This document shows positions 9,182 to 18,253 of a stretch of 44,593 nt of DNA, one piece after another. Position 1 is the stretch's first letter; every line of letters begins with the position of its first letter. Source of the DNA: Methanothermococcus sp. (GTDB lineage Archaea > AGJL01 > Methanococci > Methanococcales > Methanococcaceae); the NCBI RefSeq assembly GCF_015523155.1, contig NZ_WAKW01000067.1, positions 1 to 44,593 of the forward strand, given 5' to 3'. The translations under genes and the position numbers were made by a program. The notes under the pieces were generated by a model. That model did no database searches and was not told the origin of the DNA. It was given only the letters and a program-made list of their open reading frames with translations.

Positions 9182-9760
9182 ATGGGGTATATAGACATAT
9201 TTAAATTTAATTCCAAAGAAATTAAAGATTTATCTATCTCAACTTTTGCAATTGCATTAATATTTGCATGGTATGGTAGAGGAATACCCAATATAGATTT
9301 TTGGTTTATATTGCAATTTATTATAGCAGTATTTGCGGTTGGAAGTGGGTTTATACTTCATGAGTTAGCACACAGAACAGTAGCTCGTCATTTTGGAGCA
9401 TGGAGTGAATTTAGGGCGTGGTATGAGGGATTAGCCATTGCATTGGTATTAAAAGTATTGTTGGGTTTTACATTTATAGCCCCTGGTGCAGTTTATATTT
9501 ATAAGGATTATCTAACCACGGAAGAAAATGGACTTATATCCCTTGCAGGGCCTTTAACAAATGTTGTCTTGGCATTTATGTTTTATATATTAAATATTCC
9601 ACTAATATCAAGCATAGGTTTTCATGTTAATTTATTCCTTGCAGCATTTAATATGATACCAATATACCCACTTGATGGAAGTAAAATTATAAGTTGGAAT
9701 CCTTTAATATGGGGTGTTATATCGATACCTTTGTTTTTATGGGTTTTGGGAATTATTTAG
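9182..9760 (+). CDS. Site-2-protease-like M50 membrane metalloprotease
   Basis: A 192-residue polytopic protein with the zinc motif HELAH at residues 60-64, placed in a membrane span, and the matching aspartate in a YPLDGSK motif (Asp165) within the last third. This is the minimal M50/S2P core without PDZ or CBS domains. Family knowledge says such enzymes cut within or next to membrane spans of regulatory proteins; the substrate here is unknown. GGTGAAATA precedes the ATG. It lies 90 bases upstream of a rhomboid protease on the same strand, so two unrelated intramembrane proteases may be co-expressed. Confidence 0.88.
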   Translation: MGYIDIFKFNSKEIKDLSISTFAIALIFAWYGRGIPNIDFWFILQFIIAVFAVGSGFILHELAHRTVARHFGAWSEFRAWYEGLAIALVLKVLLGFTFIAPGAVYIYKDYLTTEENGLISLAGPLTNVVLAFMFYILNIPLISSIGFHVNLFLAAFNMIPIYPLDGSKIISWNPLIWGVISIPLFLWVLGII

Positions 9761-9850
9761 AATTAACTATTTATTTATATTTAAGATATTAAAATTAAAT
9801 TATTTATTTTATTTGATTTTTGAAATTAAAAAAATAAAAATGGTGAAATT

Positions 9851-10435
9851 ATGAATTACACTATTTATATAATTGGAATATGCATTGTAATGTTTATATT
9901 TGAATTATTCTTTAACAGTTTAGTTCCCATCTTATCATTTAACCCAGCAAATGCGTTGAACATGCCTTGGCAGTTTATAACTGCAATGTTTATTCATGCA
10001 AATTTTATGCATCTGTTTGCCAATATGTTTGTATTATTTTTCTTTGGAATAAAGCTTGAAAGATTGATAGGAGGGGCAAATTTTATAAAGGTATTCTTTA
10101 TATCCGGTATTGTTGGAAATATTGCTTATTTATTGTATTCAGATTACACTAACACATATATTCCAGCACTAGGTGCGTCAGGGGCAATTAGCGGTGTTTT
10201 AGGGACCCTAACAATTTTAGAACCAAATATGAAAATTGTAATGTTTCCTCTACCTATACCTATAAAACTCAAAACTGCAACAATGGTATTTGCTATATTT
10301 GAAATAATATGTGTGCTATTTTCAATATTACCTTCAATAGGTCACATATGTCATTTAGGTGGGTTATTCACTGGAATATTCTTTGGAAAAATGTTTAAAA
10401 AAAATACCTATAAATCAAATATATATTTTTATTAG
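9851..10435 (+). CDS. Rhomboid family intramembrane serine protease
   Basis: A 194-residue protein with six hydrophobic spans. The family landmarks are all present: HANFMHLFANM (His49, His54, Asn58) on TM2, catalytic Ser110 in GASGAISG on TM4, and HICHLGGLFTG with His168 on TM6. These match the Ser-His dyad of active rhomboids. A PLPIPIK loop sits between TM4 and TM5. GGTGAAATT supports the start. The gene ends 21 bases before scpA, so the protease and scpA are probably on one transcript. Confidence 0.92.
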   Translation: MNYTIYIIGICIVMFIFELFFNSLVPILSFNPANALNMPWQFITAMFIHANFMHLFANMFVLFFFGIKLERLIGGANFIKVFFISGIVGNIAYLLYSDYTNTYIPALGASGAISGVLGTLTILEPNMKIVMFPLPIPIKLKTATMVFAIFEIICVLFSILPSIGHICHLGGLFTGIFFGKMFKKNTYKSNIYFY

Positions 10436-10456
10436 CTAAGTTTATAGGTGCTAAAT

Positions 10457-11179
10457 ATGGAATTTGAACTTTGGATAAGAATTATAAAGGAAAGTATAGA
10501 TAAAAAAAACATAGAACCTTGGAATATCAATATTGCGGAAATAACCGATGAATATATTAAAACACTTAAAGAACTTAAAAAATTTGATATAAGATTATCC
10601 GCAGATGTTATTCTCGTAGGTGGAATATTATTACGAATGAAATCTCAAATACTATATGGAGAATGTGAAAATGCATTTAATGAAGAAGAAGATGAAGAAT
10701 TTGAAGATGAACTAGATGAACTCTCTGAAAATGAGGAGGATTATAACGAATATAAGGAATATGAAGGAAACTATAACGATGCTATTGTAAATACCACAAA
10801 AAAAAACAGAAAAGACAAAATGAATAATAAACATGCCATAAATATTGGTGCTAAACAGATAACATTTAACGATTTAATAAATACTTTAAAATCAGAGCTT
10901 AAAAAGGTTAAAAAAACAAAAAAACAAAAAAACAAAGGGGGAACTCCAGTTTATAGTATTATGGAGGATATGGAAGAGGAATATGATATTTCTGATTTGA
11001 TGGAAAATTTAATATCTGAACTTAAAAAAGAAGGAGAGTTTGTATTTCAAAATAAATTTTCCAATAAAAAAGATATTATAAAAAATTTTTTACCCTCACT
11101 TTATCTTGCAAACGATGGTAAAATTGAAATTTTTCAGAAGAGTCTCTTTAAGGATATTATTCTAAGATGTAAAAATTAA
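10457..11179 (+). CDS. scpA: Segregation and condensation protein A (ScpA), with acidic insert
   Basis: A 240-residue kleisin-family protein expected to bridge SMC heads in chromosome condensation. The N-terminal EPWNINIAEITDEYI and LSADVILVGGILLRMKS blocks are typical of ScpA. Residues of roughly 75-115 form a long Glu/Asp/Asn/Tyr-rich low-complexity insert followed by a Lys-rich stretch. The C-terminal winged-helix part (from about 165) includes FLPSLYLANDGKIEIFQ. The ATG is preferred over an in-frame GTG three codons upstream because that GTG is itself part of the GGTG ribosome site. No scpB or smc is next to it. Confidence 0.85.
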   Translation: MEFELWIRIIKESIDKKNIEPWNINIAEITDEYIKTLKELKKFDIRLSADVILVGGILLRMKSQILYGECENAFNEEEDEEFEDELDELSENEEDYNEYKEYEGNYNDAIVNTTKKNRKDKMNNKHAINIGAKQITFNDLINTLKSELKKVKKTKKQKNKGGTPVYSIMEDMEEEYDISDLMENLISELKKEGEFVFQNKFSNKKDIIKNFLPSLYLANDGKIEIFQKSLFKDIILRCKN

Positions 11180-11304
11180 AAAAAAGAATAATTCCATAAG
11201 AATAACATTTACATAATCTCTTTTGCATTCTTTAATTTAATTTTATATTTAATTTTTATATTTGTATATATTATAGTGTTTTAAAATAGCACACCTCAGT
11301 AATG

Positions 11305-11312
11305 TTTATATA
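11305..11312 (+). promoter_or_regulatory. TATA box of the thermosome gene
   Basis: TTTATATA lies about 92 bases upstream of the thermosome ATG, in a 224-base gap. It is the best match to the methanogen promoter consensus there. With a 25-base offset, transcription would start near 11337, giving a leader of about 65 bases that ends in GAGGTGATGGT before the ATG. Confidence 0.5.
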
Positions 11313-11403
11313 GAAGTTCATAATCATATACATACCGTTAGAATAGATAATATAAATAAAAAAATAAAATAATCATATAAAAAATAAAAATTGAGGTGAT
11401 GGT

Positions 11404-13047
11404 ATGGCTCAGGCAACAAGTCAACCAATAGTCGTATTACCAGAAAATGTAAAAAGATATATGGGAAGGGATGCTCAGAGAATGAATATATTGGCAGGAA
11501 GAATTATTGCTGAAACCGTAAGATCCACATTGGGACCAAAGGGAATGGATAAAATGTTAGTTGATGATTTGGGAGACATTGTTGTTACAAACGATGGTGT
11601 AACAATCTTAAAAGAAATGAGTGTGGAACATCCTGCTGCAAAAATGTTAATCGAAGTTGCAAAAACTCAGGAAAAAGAAGTTGGAGACGGAACTACAACA
11701 GCCGTTGTTATAGCTGGTGAATTATTAAGAAAAGCTGAGGAATTACTTGACCAGAATGTTCATCCAACAATTGTTATCAAAGGATACCAGTTAGCACTTG
11801 AAAAAGCTCATGAAATATTAAATAACATTGCTATTGATGTAAAAGCTGACGATAAAGAAATGTTAAAGAAAATAGCAATGACATCAATCACAGGAAAAGG
11901 CGCTGAAAAAGCTAAGGAAAAATTGGGGGACATAATTGTTGAAGCTGTTACAACAGTTGTTGATGAAAACGGTAAAATCGATAAAGATTTAATAAAAGTA
12001 GAGAAAAAAGAAGGAACATCTGTTGACGAAACAGAATTAATCAGAGGGGTATTAATCGATAAAGAAAGAGTAAATCCACAGATGCCTAAGAAGGTAGAAA
12101 ATGCAAAAATTGCATTGTTGAACTGCCCAATTGAAGTTAAAGAAACAGAAACAGATGCTAAAATAAGCATAACAGACCCTGCAAAGATGATGGGATTCAT
12201 CGAACAGGAAGAAAAGATGTTAAAAGACATGGTTGATGAAATAAAAGCATCTGGTGCAAATGTTGTATTCTGTCAGAAAGGAATTGACGACTTAGCTCAG
12301 CACTACCTTGCAAAAGCAGGAATCCTTGCAGTAAGAAGAGTTAAAAAGTCAGACATAGAAAAACTTTCAAAAGCAACAGGGGCAAACATTATTACAAACA
12401 TAAAAGACTTAACAGCAGACGACTTAGGAGAAGCTGGACTCGTATCAGAAGAGAAAGTTGCTGGCGACGCAATGATATTCGTTAAAGAATGCAAGCATCC
12501 AAAAGCAGTAACAATCTTAGTAAGAGGTACAACAGAACATGTTGTAGATGAAGTAGCAAGAGCTATCGATGACGCAATAGGCGTTGTAGCATGCACCATA
12601 GAAGATGGTAAAATCGTTGCTGGTGGTGGGGCAGCAGAGATAGAATTGGCTATGAGATTAAGAGACTACGCAGACACAGTAAGCGGAAGAGAACAGTTAG
12701 CAGTTAGAGGATTTGCTGATGCATTGGAGGTAATCCCAAGAACATTGGCTGAAAATGCTGGTTTAGATGCTATTGAAATGCTCGTAAATCTCAGAGCTAA
12801 ACATGCAACAGATGGAAGCTCAACATATGGATTAAATGTATTCACAGGAGAAGTTGAAGACATGGCTGAAAATGGGGTTGTTGAACCATTGAGAGTTAAA
12901 ACACAGGCTATCCAGTCAGCTACTGAATCATCTGAAATGTTGTTAAGAATAGACGATGTAATCGCAGCTGAAAAATTAAGTGGAAAAACAGGTGGAGAAG
13001 CAGGTGATATGGGCGGAATGGGAGGCATGGGCGGAATGGGCTACTAA
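11404..13047 (+). CDS. thsA: Thermosome subunit (group II chaperonin)
   Basis: A 547-residue group II chaperonin subunit that forms the double-ring ATP-driven folding chamber in the cytoplasm. Landmarks are [13 protein letters not shown] (about residues 42-54), VTNDGVTIL, the nucleotide-binding GDGTTT at 94-99, and the C-terminal Gly-Gly-Met repeats that hang into the cavity. The gene uses a more even codon set than its neighbours, as expected for high expression, and has its own promoter. A T-rich run at 13063-13072 is a likely terminator. Confidence 0.98.
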   Translation: MAQATSQPIVVLPENVKRYMGRDAQRMNILAGRIIAETVRSTLGPKGMDKMLVDDLGDIVVTNDGVTILKEMSVEHPAAKMLIEVAKTQEKEVGDGTTTAVVIAGELLRKAEELLDQNVHPTIVIKGYQLALEKAHEILNNIAIDVKADDKEMLKKIAMTSITGKGAEKAKEKLGDIIVEAVTTVVDENGKIDKDLIKVEKKEGTSVDETELIRGVLIDKERVNPQMPKKVENAKIALLNCPIEVKETETDAKISITDPAKMMGFIEQEEKMLKDMVDEIKASGANVVFCQKGIDDLAQHYLAKAGILAVRRVKKSDIEKLSKATGANIITNIKDLTADDLGEAGLVSEEKVAGDAMIFVKECKHPKAVTILVRGTTEHVVDEVARAIDDAIGVVACTIEDGKIVAGGGAAEIELAMRLRDYADTVSGREQLAVRGFADALEVIPRTLAENAGLDAIEMLVNLRAKHATDGSSTYGLNVFTGEVEDMAENGVVEPLRVKTQAIQSATESSEMLLRIDDVIAAEKLSGKTGGEAGDMGGMGGMGGMGY

Positions 13048-13062
13048 TAACCCTCCCATTAC

Positions 13063-13072
13063 TTTCTTTTTT
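13063..13072 (+). terminator. T-rich terminator after the thermosome gene
   Basis: The run TTTCTTTTTT begins 15 bases after the stop codon. Archaeal transcription typically ends at such U-rich tracts without a required hairpin. Confidence 0.4.
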
Positions 13073-13145
13073 AGAAAAATATATTTATAAATTTAAATAA
13101 ATTATATAAAAAAATAAGAGTAATAAATTAAAAATAATAAATTAT

Positions 13146-14468
13146 TTAGTATCTCTCAATTCCTCCTATATTTTTCACAACTTCCAAAAATGATTCTTCT
13201 AATGCCTTCAAATCATCTTTTTTATAGGAGTATATTCTAAATGTAATGCTTTTAAATCCATTTTTAATATTGCTTCCTTCATATACATCTATAATTTCAA
13301 TATCAAACATGCAGTTCAATAATTTCAAAATAATATCCGGATTCACTTCTTTTTTAAATAATACTGATATATCATAGTAATATTTTTTTAAATTTTGCTC
13401 TTTCCATTGTTTTAATTCCTCATCATTCATTAAAATTACATTTGCTATATTAATTTTTAAATCCTTTCCATTTTTATTTAGAATTATAAAATCACCAACA
13501 ATATTCTTTACAATCCCAAAATGAACTTTATTTGAATATACATGCCTTAATCCAATTTCTTTACCTATTGATTTTTTGATTCTCTCGATTTCTTCGGTAA
13601 TTGCACCAACTGCCTTATTTGAGTAATTCATACCCCTGATGGTTTCATTTCCAAAGTGTTTGGCAGCCTCTTTCATTATATTTGCAAACGATTCTCTGTC
13701 CTTTTTTTCCACTACCTGTTTTATATCATTACATTCTTTTATAAATGTTTCATGAATATGTTTTATTTGTGGATTGTGCATCTGAATATCTGCATATAAA
13801 TAGGGATTCTGACCAATAATCCTTGCTATGATATTTATCATGAGCTCATATATTGGTGAGGCATATTTTCTTGATTCTTTAATATTTATATCCAATTTTT
13901 TTAAAGTTGCAGCAAGAGAAATATAAGCATAATGGGTTAAACCTTGAACAACACCCATAATCCTGTCGTGCTTCTCAGGAGATATTACAATAACCCTTGC
14001 CCCTTCCTTTTCAAGGAAATTTTTTATTTTATCAAACCATGGATTATTTTTATGCTTTTTGGAGGGTGTGAGTATTACAACCTGTCTTTTTAATGAAGGA
14101 GTAGCAGGCCCAAACATTGGGTGGGTGGGTATTACGCAAACGCCATCTTTTGCATATTTTTCCATGGCTCTTGATGGATTTTCTTTTATAGATGTGATGT
14201 CCATCAAAACACAATTTTCCCGCACGTGTGGGGCTATTTCTTGAATAACCCTTTCGGTAATATTTATAGGGACTGCAACCATTACAACATCTCCAATTTT
14301 AGAGGCTTCAATGTTGTCGTTGGTGTATTTTACACCCAATTCTTTTTCAACATTTTTACCTTTTATCACATCTCTTCCAGTAACTACTACATCAAAACCT
14401 TTATTTTTTAAAAATCTTGCAAACCATTTTCCTAGTCCATCTGTTCCGCCGATTATAGAGATTATCAT
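13146..14468 (-). CDS. tyrA: Prephenate dehydrogenase with C-terminal extension
   Basis: A 440-residue protein. The N-terminal Rossmann fold starts MIISIIGGTDGLGKW, and the catalytic region carries THPMFGPATPSLKRQ and GLTHYAYIS, typical of prephenate/arogenate dehydrogenases in tyrosine synthesis. From about residue 290 there is an extra 150 residues; its last part (about 365-440) alternates strands and helices as an ACT-like regulatory domain would, which is inference. Methanogen TyrA proteins of this length are known. It is a single gene, divergent from tRNA-Cys, with AAGGAATTATT before the ATG. Confidence 0.9.
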   Translation of the reverse strand: MIISIIGGTDGLGKWFARFLKNKGFDVVVTGRDVIKGKNVEKELGVKYTNDNIEASKIGDVVMVAVPINITERVIQEIAPHVRENCVLMDITSIKENPSRAMEKYAKDGVCVIPTHPMFGPATPSLKRQVVILTPSKKHKNNPWFDKIKNFLEKEGARVIVISPEKHDRIMGVVQGLTHYAYISLAATLKKLDINIKESRKYASPIYELMINIIARIIGQNPYLYADIQMHNPQIKHIHETFIKECNDIKQVVEKKDRESFANIMKEAAKHFGNETIRGMNYSNKAVGAITEEIERIKKSIGKEIGLRHVYSNKVHFGIVKNIVGDFIILNKNGKDLKINIANVILMNDEELKQWKEQNLKKYYYDISVLFKKEVNPDIILKLLNCMFDIEIIDVYEGSNIKNGFKSITFRIYSYKKDDLKALEESFLEVVKNIGGIERY

Positions 14469-14570
14469 AATAATTCCTTAATGTTTTTATAATTTTTTAC
14501 TGATATCTACGATACCCGTCATGGTATATGTTATATTTATTTTAATATTTATAATAACATGACCAAAAAG

Positions 14571-14578
14571 TTTATATA
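14571..14578 (+). promoter_or_regulatory. TATA box upstream of tRNA-Cys
   Basis: TTTATATA preceded by the A-rich CCAAAAAG matches the BRE-TATA pattern of stable RNA genes in methanogens. It lies 47 bases before the tRNA, which implies a short 5' leader removed by RNase P. Confidence 0.5.
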
Positions 14579-14624
14579 TTAGAATTGTATTTTTAATGTA
14601 TGAATTAATTATATATATTGGTAT

Positions 14625-14698
14625 GCCAGGGTAGTCTAGTCCGGCGAGGCAGCGGACTGCAGATCCGCTTCAGAAGGGTTCAAATCCCTTCCCTGGCT
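14625..14698 (+). tRNA. tRNA-Cys (GCA)
   Basis: A full cloverleaf can be drawn. The acceptor stem GCCAGGG pairs with CCCTGGC. The anticodon stem is GCGGA/TCCGC with loop CTGCAGA, giving anticodon GCA. The T-arm is AAGGG-TTCAAAT-CCCTT. The discriminator base is T, the usual U73 of tRNA-Cys. There is no encoded CCA and no intron. Downstream of it lies a 267-base gap that holds only the hmd promoter as far as I can see. Confidence 0.97.
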
Positions 14699-14914
14699 CT
14701 TTTATAATGTGGAAAAATTAATTTGCAGGATTTATTTTTGTACAATAATATAATCTATTTTAAATATTATATAATTAAACTCTTTTTAAAAGAGAATAAT
14801 TTTTAAAAAATTTACTAAAATTTATAATCTTAATAACTTATAATCATTAAATATATTAATACCATCAATAATATTTTTTTTAGATATGTTAATACTTTAA
14901 ATTAAATCGATAAG

Positions 14915-14924
14915 TTTTTATATT
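14915..14924 (+). promoter_or_regulatory. Probable TATA box of hmd
   Basis: TTTTTATATT lies about 45 bases upstream of the hmd start codon, in the 267-base tRNA-Cys/hmd gap. The predicted start of transcription near 14945 would leave a leader of about 20 bases containing GAGGTGATATA. Confidence 0.45.
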
Positions 14925-14965
14925 AATTTATACAATAAATTTATTACAAAAATTGAGGTGATATA

Positions 14966-16030
14966 TTGAAAATTGCTATATTGGGAGCAGGATGTTATAG
15001 AACACACGCTGCATCTGGAATTACAAATTTTTCAAGAGCAGCAGAAGTTGCAAAGGAAGTAGGAATACCTGAAATTGCACTAACTCATTCTTCAATAACT
15101 TATGGGGCTGAATTATTACATTTAATCCCAGAAGTTGATGAAGTTGTAGTTTCTGACCCATGCTTTGCAGAAGAACCTGGATTGGTTGTTATCGATAAAT
15201 TTGACCCAAAAGAAGTTATGGAAGCTCACTTAGCAGGAGAACCAGAAAAGGTAATGCCTGCTATTAGAGAAGCCGTTAAGGCTAAGGCAAAAGAACTACC
15301 AAAACCACCTAAAGCCAATATTCACCTTGTTCATCCAGAAAAAGTTGGATTAAAAGTAACATCTGATGATAGAGAGGCAGTGGCAGATGCAGATATTGTA
15401 ATTACATGGCTGCCAAAGGGGGGAAGTCAGCCATCTATTATTGAAAAATTCGCAGATGCTATAAAAGAAGGAGCAATTGTAACACATGCATGCACCATCC
15501 CAACACCAAAATTCGCAAAAATTTTCAAAGACTTGGGAAGGGATGATTTAAATATCACCTCTTACCACCCAGGATGTGTTCCTGAGATGAAAGGCCAGGT
15601 TTATATTGCAGAGGGATTTGCACCAGAGGATGTTATCGAAGAATTTTATTGTATGGCAAAAACTGCAAGAGGGAGTGCATACAAGTTGCCTGCAAATTTA
15701 ATCAGTCCTGTATGCGATATGGGTTCAGCAGTCACTGCACCAGTTTATGCGGCAATATTGGCATACAGAGATGCAGTCACAAATATACTAGGAGCTCCGG
15801 CTGATTTCGCTCAGATGATGGCAGATGAAGCTATCACACAAATGTTGGAATTAATGAGAAAAGAGGGTATTAGAAACATGGAAGATAAATTAGACCCAAA
15901 AGCCTTAACTGGAACAGCAGATAGTATGTGCTTCGGTCCATTAGCAGACATCCTTCCATCAGCATTAAAAGTTCTTGAAAAACATGGTAAAGATAACAAA
16001 TGCGAGTGTGGATGTAATATAAAACCATAA
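14966..16030 (+). CDS. hmd: H2-forming 5,10-methylene-H4MPT dehydrogenase (iron hydrogenase)
   Basis: A 354-residue [Fe]-hydrogenase that uses H2 to reduce methenyl-tetrahydromethanopterin reversibly in methanogenesis. It holds the iron-guanylylpyridinol cofactor. Cys176 in VTHACTIPTP is the known iron ligand, and His14 (CYRTHAASG) and His201 (SYHPGC) match the catalytic residues of characterised Hmd. The C-terminal half is the dimer-forming helical domain, ending in a Cys-rich CECGC tail. The start is TTG directly after GAGGTGATATA. Cofactor-maturation genes follow on the same strand, but a T-rich run after the stop suggests mostly separate hmd transcripts. Confidence 0.98.
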   Translation: MKIAILGAGCYRTHAASGITNFSRAAEVAKEVGIPEIALTHSSITYGAELLHLIPEVDEVVVSDPCFAEEPGLVVIDKFDPKEVMEAHLAGEPEKVMPAIREAVKAKAKELPKPPKANIHLVHPEKVGLKVTSDDREAVADADIVITWLPKGGSQPSIIEKFADAIKEGAIVTHACTIPTPKFAKIFKDLGRDDLNITSYHPGCVPEMKGQVYIAEGFAPEDVIEEFYCMAKTARGSAYKLPANLISPVCDMGSAVTAPVYAAILAYRDAVTNILGAPADFAQMMADEAITQMLELMRKEGIRNMEDKLDPKALTGTADSMCFGPLADILPSALKVLEKHGKDNKCECGCNIKP

Positions 16031-16063
16031 TATTTTACCAACATATTTAATTATATAACAATA

Positions 16064-16093
16064 CTTTTTTATTTTATTCTCTTTTTATTTTTA
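16064..16093 (+). terminator. T-rich terminator between hmd and hcgA
   Basis: A stretch of about 30 bases is almost entirely T with a few A and C. It begins 34 bases after the hmd stop. This type of tract ends transcripts in archaea and would uncouple abundant hmd mRNA from the hcg genes. Confidence 0.4.
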
Positions 16094-16128
16094 TTAAAAA
16101 AATTATAATTTTATATTTTGGTGATGTA

Positions 16129-17157
16129 ATGAATTTTTCAAAAATAAAAAATAATTTTCAAGATTTAAAGAATGAAGAAATTGATGTAAAACAGGGATTA
16201 CTGTCAAAAGAAGATGCTTTAAATTTATTCAGTATTGCCCATTGGAAGGACTATTTAAAATTATTTAGTATTGCATCAGAAGTAAGGGATTATTTTAAAA
16301 AAGAGATAGAAATTACATCAACAATACATATTACAAACATCTGTAAAATTCGTCCAAAATGTCTATACTGCGGTTTTGCCGCTGGAACTTCAAAAGAGGG
16401 ATATTACACACCATTTAGAATATCAGATGAAGGGATAAAAAATTCCGCTATTGCAATAGAAGAAAGTGGAATATGTCGTGTAAGTTGTTCATCAGGTCAT
16501 GGTTATGAAGGTAGGGAAGTATTAAGGGCTCTAAAAATAGTTAAAGAAAATACTAATTTAGAGGTTTTAGTAAATGCAGGTGCAGATTTAACAGAGGAAT
16601 CTATAAAAGAAATGAAAAAATACGGCATAGACACCATTTGCTGTAATTTGGAAACTACAAACAAAGTATTATTTAAAAAAATAAAACCCGGCGAAGAGTT
16701 AGAGGATAGAATAAAAGTTTGTAAGTTGGTTAAAAAATATAATATAGAACTATCATCAGGTTTATTAATTGGGGTTGGAGAAAGTTATGAAGATAGGGTA
16801 AATCATCTCTTATATTTAAAAGAATTAGATGTGGATGAGATACCAATTATGGGATTCAACCCATACAAGGGAACCCCTATGGAAAATCATCCAAGATGTT
16901 CTTCATTGGAGCAGGCAAAGACCATTGCAATTGTAAGATTGATGTTTCCAAACATAAGAGTTACATCACCAACCCCCACGATAGGTGCTGAGCTCATGCA
17001 GTTTGCACTGATGGGGGGAGCAAGCAACATAGCAACTGTGATACCGGATAATCATCCTATGAATATAAAAGGAGTGGGAAATCCAAAAACGGGGAATTTA
17101 AAAGATGTAATTAAAATGATTAAAGAGCTGGGATTAACACCTAAAATAAAAAAATAA
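16129..17157 (+). CDS. hcgA: HcgA (HmdB), radical SAM enzyme of FeGP cofactor synthesis
   Basis: A 342-residue radical SAM protein related to biotin synthase/HydE. The cluster motif is the unusual C-x5-C-x2-C spacing (Cys72, Cys78, Cys81 in CKIRPKCLYC), which is diagnostic of HcgA/HmdB as opposed to the normal C-x3-C-x2-C. Gly-rich SCSSGHGYEG follows. The enzyme is proposed to act early in building the pyridinol ring of the iron-guanylylpyridinol cofactor. GGTGATGTA precedes the ATG. Its place just behind hmd supports the assignment. Confidence 0.93.
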   Translation: MNFSKIKNNFQDLKNEEIDVKQGLLSKEDALNLFSIAHWKDYLKLFSIASEVRDYFKKEIEITSTIHITNICKIRPKCLYCGFAAGTSKEGYYTPFRISDEGIKNSAIAIEESGICRVSCSSGHGYEGREVLRALKIVKENTNLEVLVNAGADLTEESIKEMKKYGIDTICCNLETTNKVLFKKIKPGEELEDRIKVCKLVKKYNIELSSGLLIGVGESYEDRVNHLLYLKELDVDEIPIMGFNPYKGTPMENHPRCSSLEQAKTIAIVRLMFPNIRVTSPTPTIGAELMQFALMGGASNIATVIPDNHPMNIKGVGNPKTGNLKDVIKMIKELGLTPKIKK

Positions 17158-17268
17158 AAAAAAAGCAATAAAAAAACTTAATCTAATAAAATACATGATA
17201 AATGATGATAATTATGAGGGGGATAAATCCATTTATATTAAAATCTTATCCTTTTAATTTCTTTAATT

Positions 17269-17748
17269 ATGTTATTTATTGCAGTATGTATCCACATGAG
17301 CTCAGCAGTTATAATATTTATAGCTACAATTTTGTTTATATCAATAATTTATGCCTATTCCTTCATAAAAGTGGGGAGGATGAACAAAGGTAAAATACTT
17401 AAAAATAATAAGCCAAATTTATCTAAATTAAGATATGAGTCATTTATAGTTATAACGTTGGGAATTGCACTTATATTATACTACAAAAATATAATACCCA
17501 TATGGTTGCCAGTAATACTTATAATATCGGACATTACATATAAATTATTGGGAAGATATAGTTTCCAGAAACCACCCATTAAAGTATATGAAAAAGGCAT
17601 TGTTTTAGGGGATATTGCATTCTATACATGGGATGAATTAAATATACATAAAGAAGGGGGCAGGGTAAAAATAAAGATAAAATATATTCCAAAGGAAATT
17701 GTTTTGGATAAAAATGTATTAAGGGGTGTAAATTATGAAAGGAATTAA
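17269..17748 (+). CDS. Membrane protein in hcg cluster, paralogue 1, probably frameshifted at N-terminus
   Basis: As an open frame this gives 159 residues with two N-terminal hydrophobic segments, another pair around residues 58-88, then a soluble C-terminal part with KVYEKGIVLGDIAFYTWDEL and KIKYIPKEIVL. That end is clearly paralogous to the next gene. The ATG has no ribosome site. In the next frame at 17214 an ATG preceded by GATGATAATT begins MRGINPFIL, matching the paralogue start MKGINPLYF. Removing one A from the run at 17240-17243 joins the two parts, so the intact gene was probably 17214-17748. I do not recognise a named function. It overlaps the next gene by 14 bases. Confidence 0.6.
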   Translation: MLFIAVCIHMSSAVIIFIATILFISIIYAYSFIKVGRMNKGKILKNNKPNLSKLRYESFIVITLGIALILYYKNIIPIWLPVILIISDITYKLLGRYSFQKPPIKVYEKGIVLGDIAFYTWDELNIHKEGGRVKIKIKYIPKEIVLDKNVLRGVNYERN

Positions 17749-18238
17749 TCCTCTTTATTTTAAACTAATAAACACAGCCACTATATTATTAATATTAGTG
17801 CCTTTAATGCTTCATACTGTTGATTTTAAAACTGCTATTTTTGTGGCAATATTATTGGGCGTAATTATTTTAATAGGAATATACTACAATTGGAAAAAAA
17901 TTTCAGAAATAGATAAAGGGGACATTGTAAAATCGGTAAAGGGAAAAATCGGAAGTTGGCACTATTTTTTAGTCGGGCTGTTGCTGGCAGGAGTTGGAGG
18001 ATACTTAATTATAACCATAAATTCGTGGATTATAGGAGCTCTCATAATATTATTGGGGTATATTATATCTAATTTTAACCATACATATAATATTATAATT
18101 TATGAAAAGGGGGCAGTATTTGATGGATTGGCATACTATACATGGGATGAAATTAACAAAATTGATAATGGGGGCAAATTATCATTTAAAATAAAAAATA
18201 TTCCAAAAGAAATAGTTATTGTAGATAAAGGTAATTAG
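17735..18238 (+). CDS. Membrane protein in hcg cluster, paralogue 2
   Basis: A 167-residue protein with about four hydrophobic segments (roughly residues 13-28, 32-50, 73-92 and 94-113) and a soluble C-terminal domain. The C-terminus has IYEKGAVFDGLAYYTWDEI and FKIKNIPKEIVIVD, paralogous to the preceding gene. The start follows GGGGTGTAAATT and overlaps the preceding stop region, so the two are translationally coupled. No catalytic motif is visible. Placement between hcgA and hcgB suggests a link to cofactor supply or to Hmd expression, but that is inference from context only. Confidence 0.75.
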   Translation: MKGINPLYFKLINTATILLILVPLMLHTVDFKTAIFVAILLGVIILIGIYYNWKKISEIDKGDIVKSVKGKIGSWHYFLVGLLLAGVGGYLIITINSWIIGALIILLGYIISNFNHTYNIIIYEKGAVFDGLAYYTWDEINKIDNGGKLSFKIKNIPKEIVIVDKGN

Positions 18239-18253
18239 AAATAAGGTGGTTTG

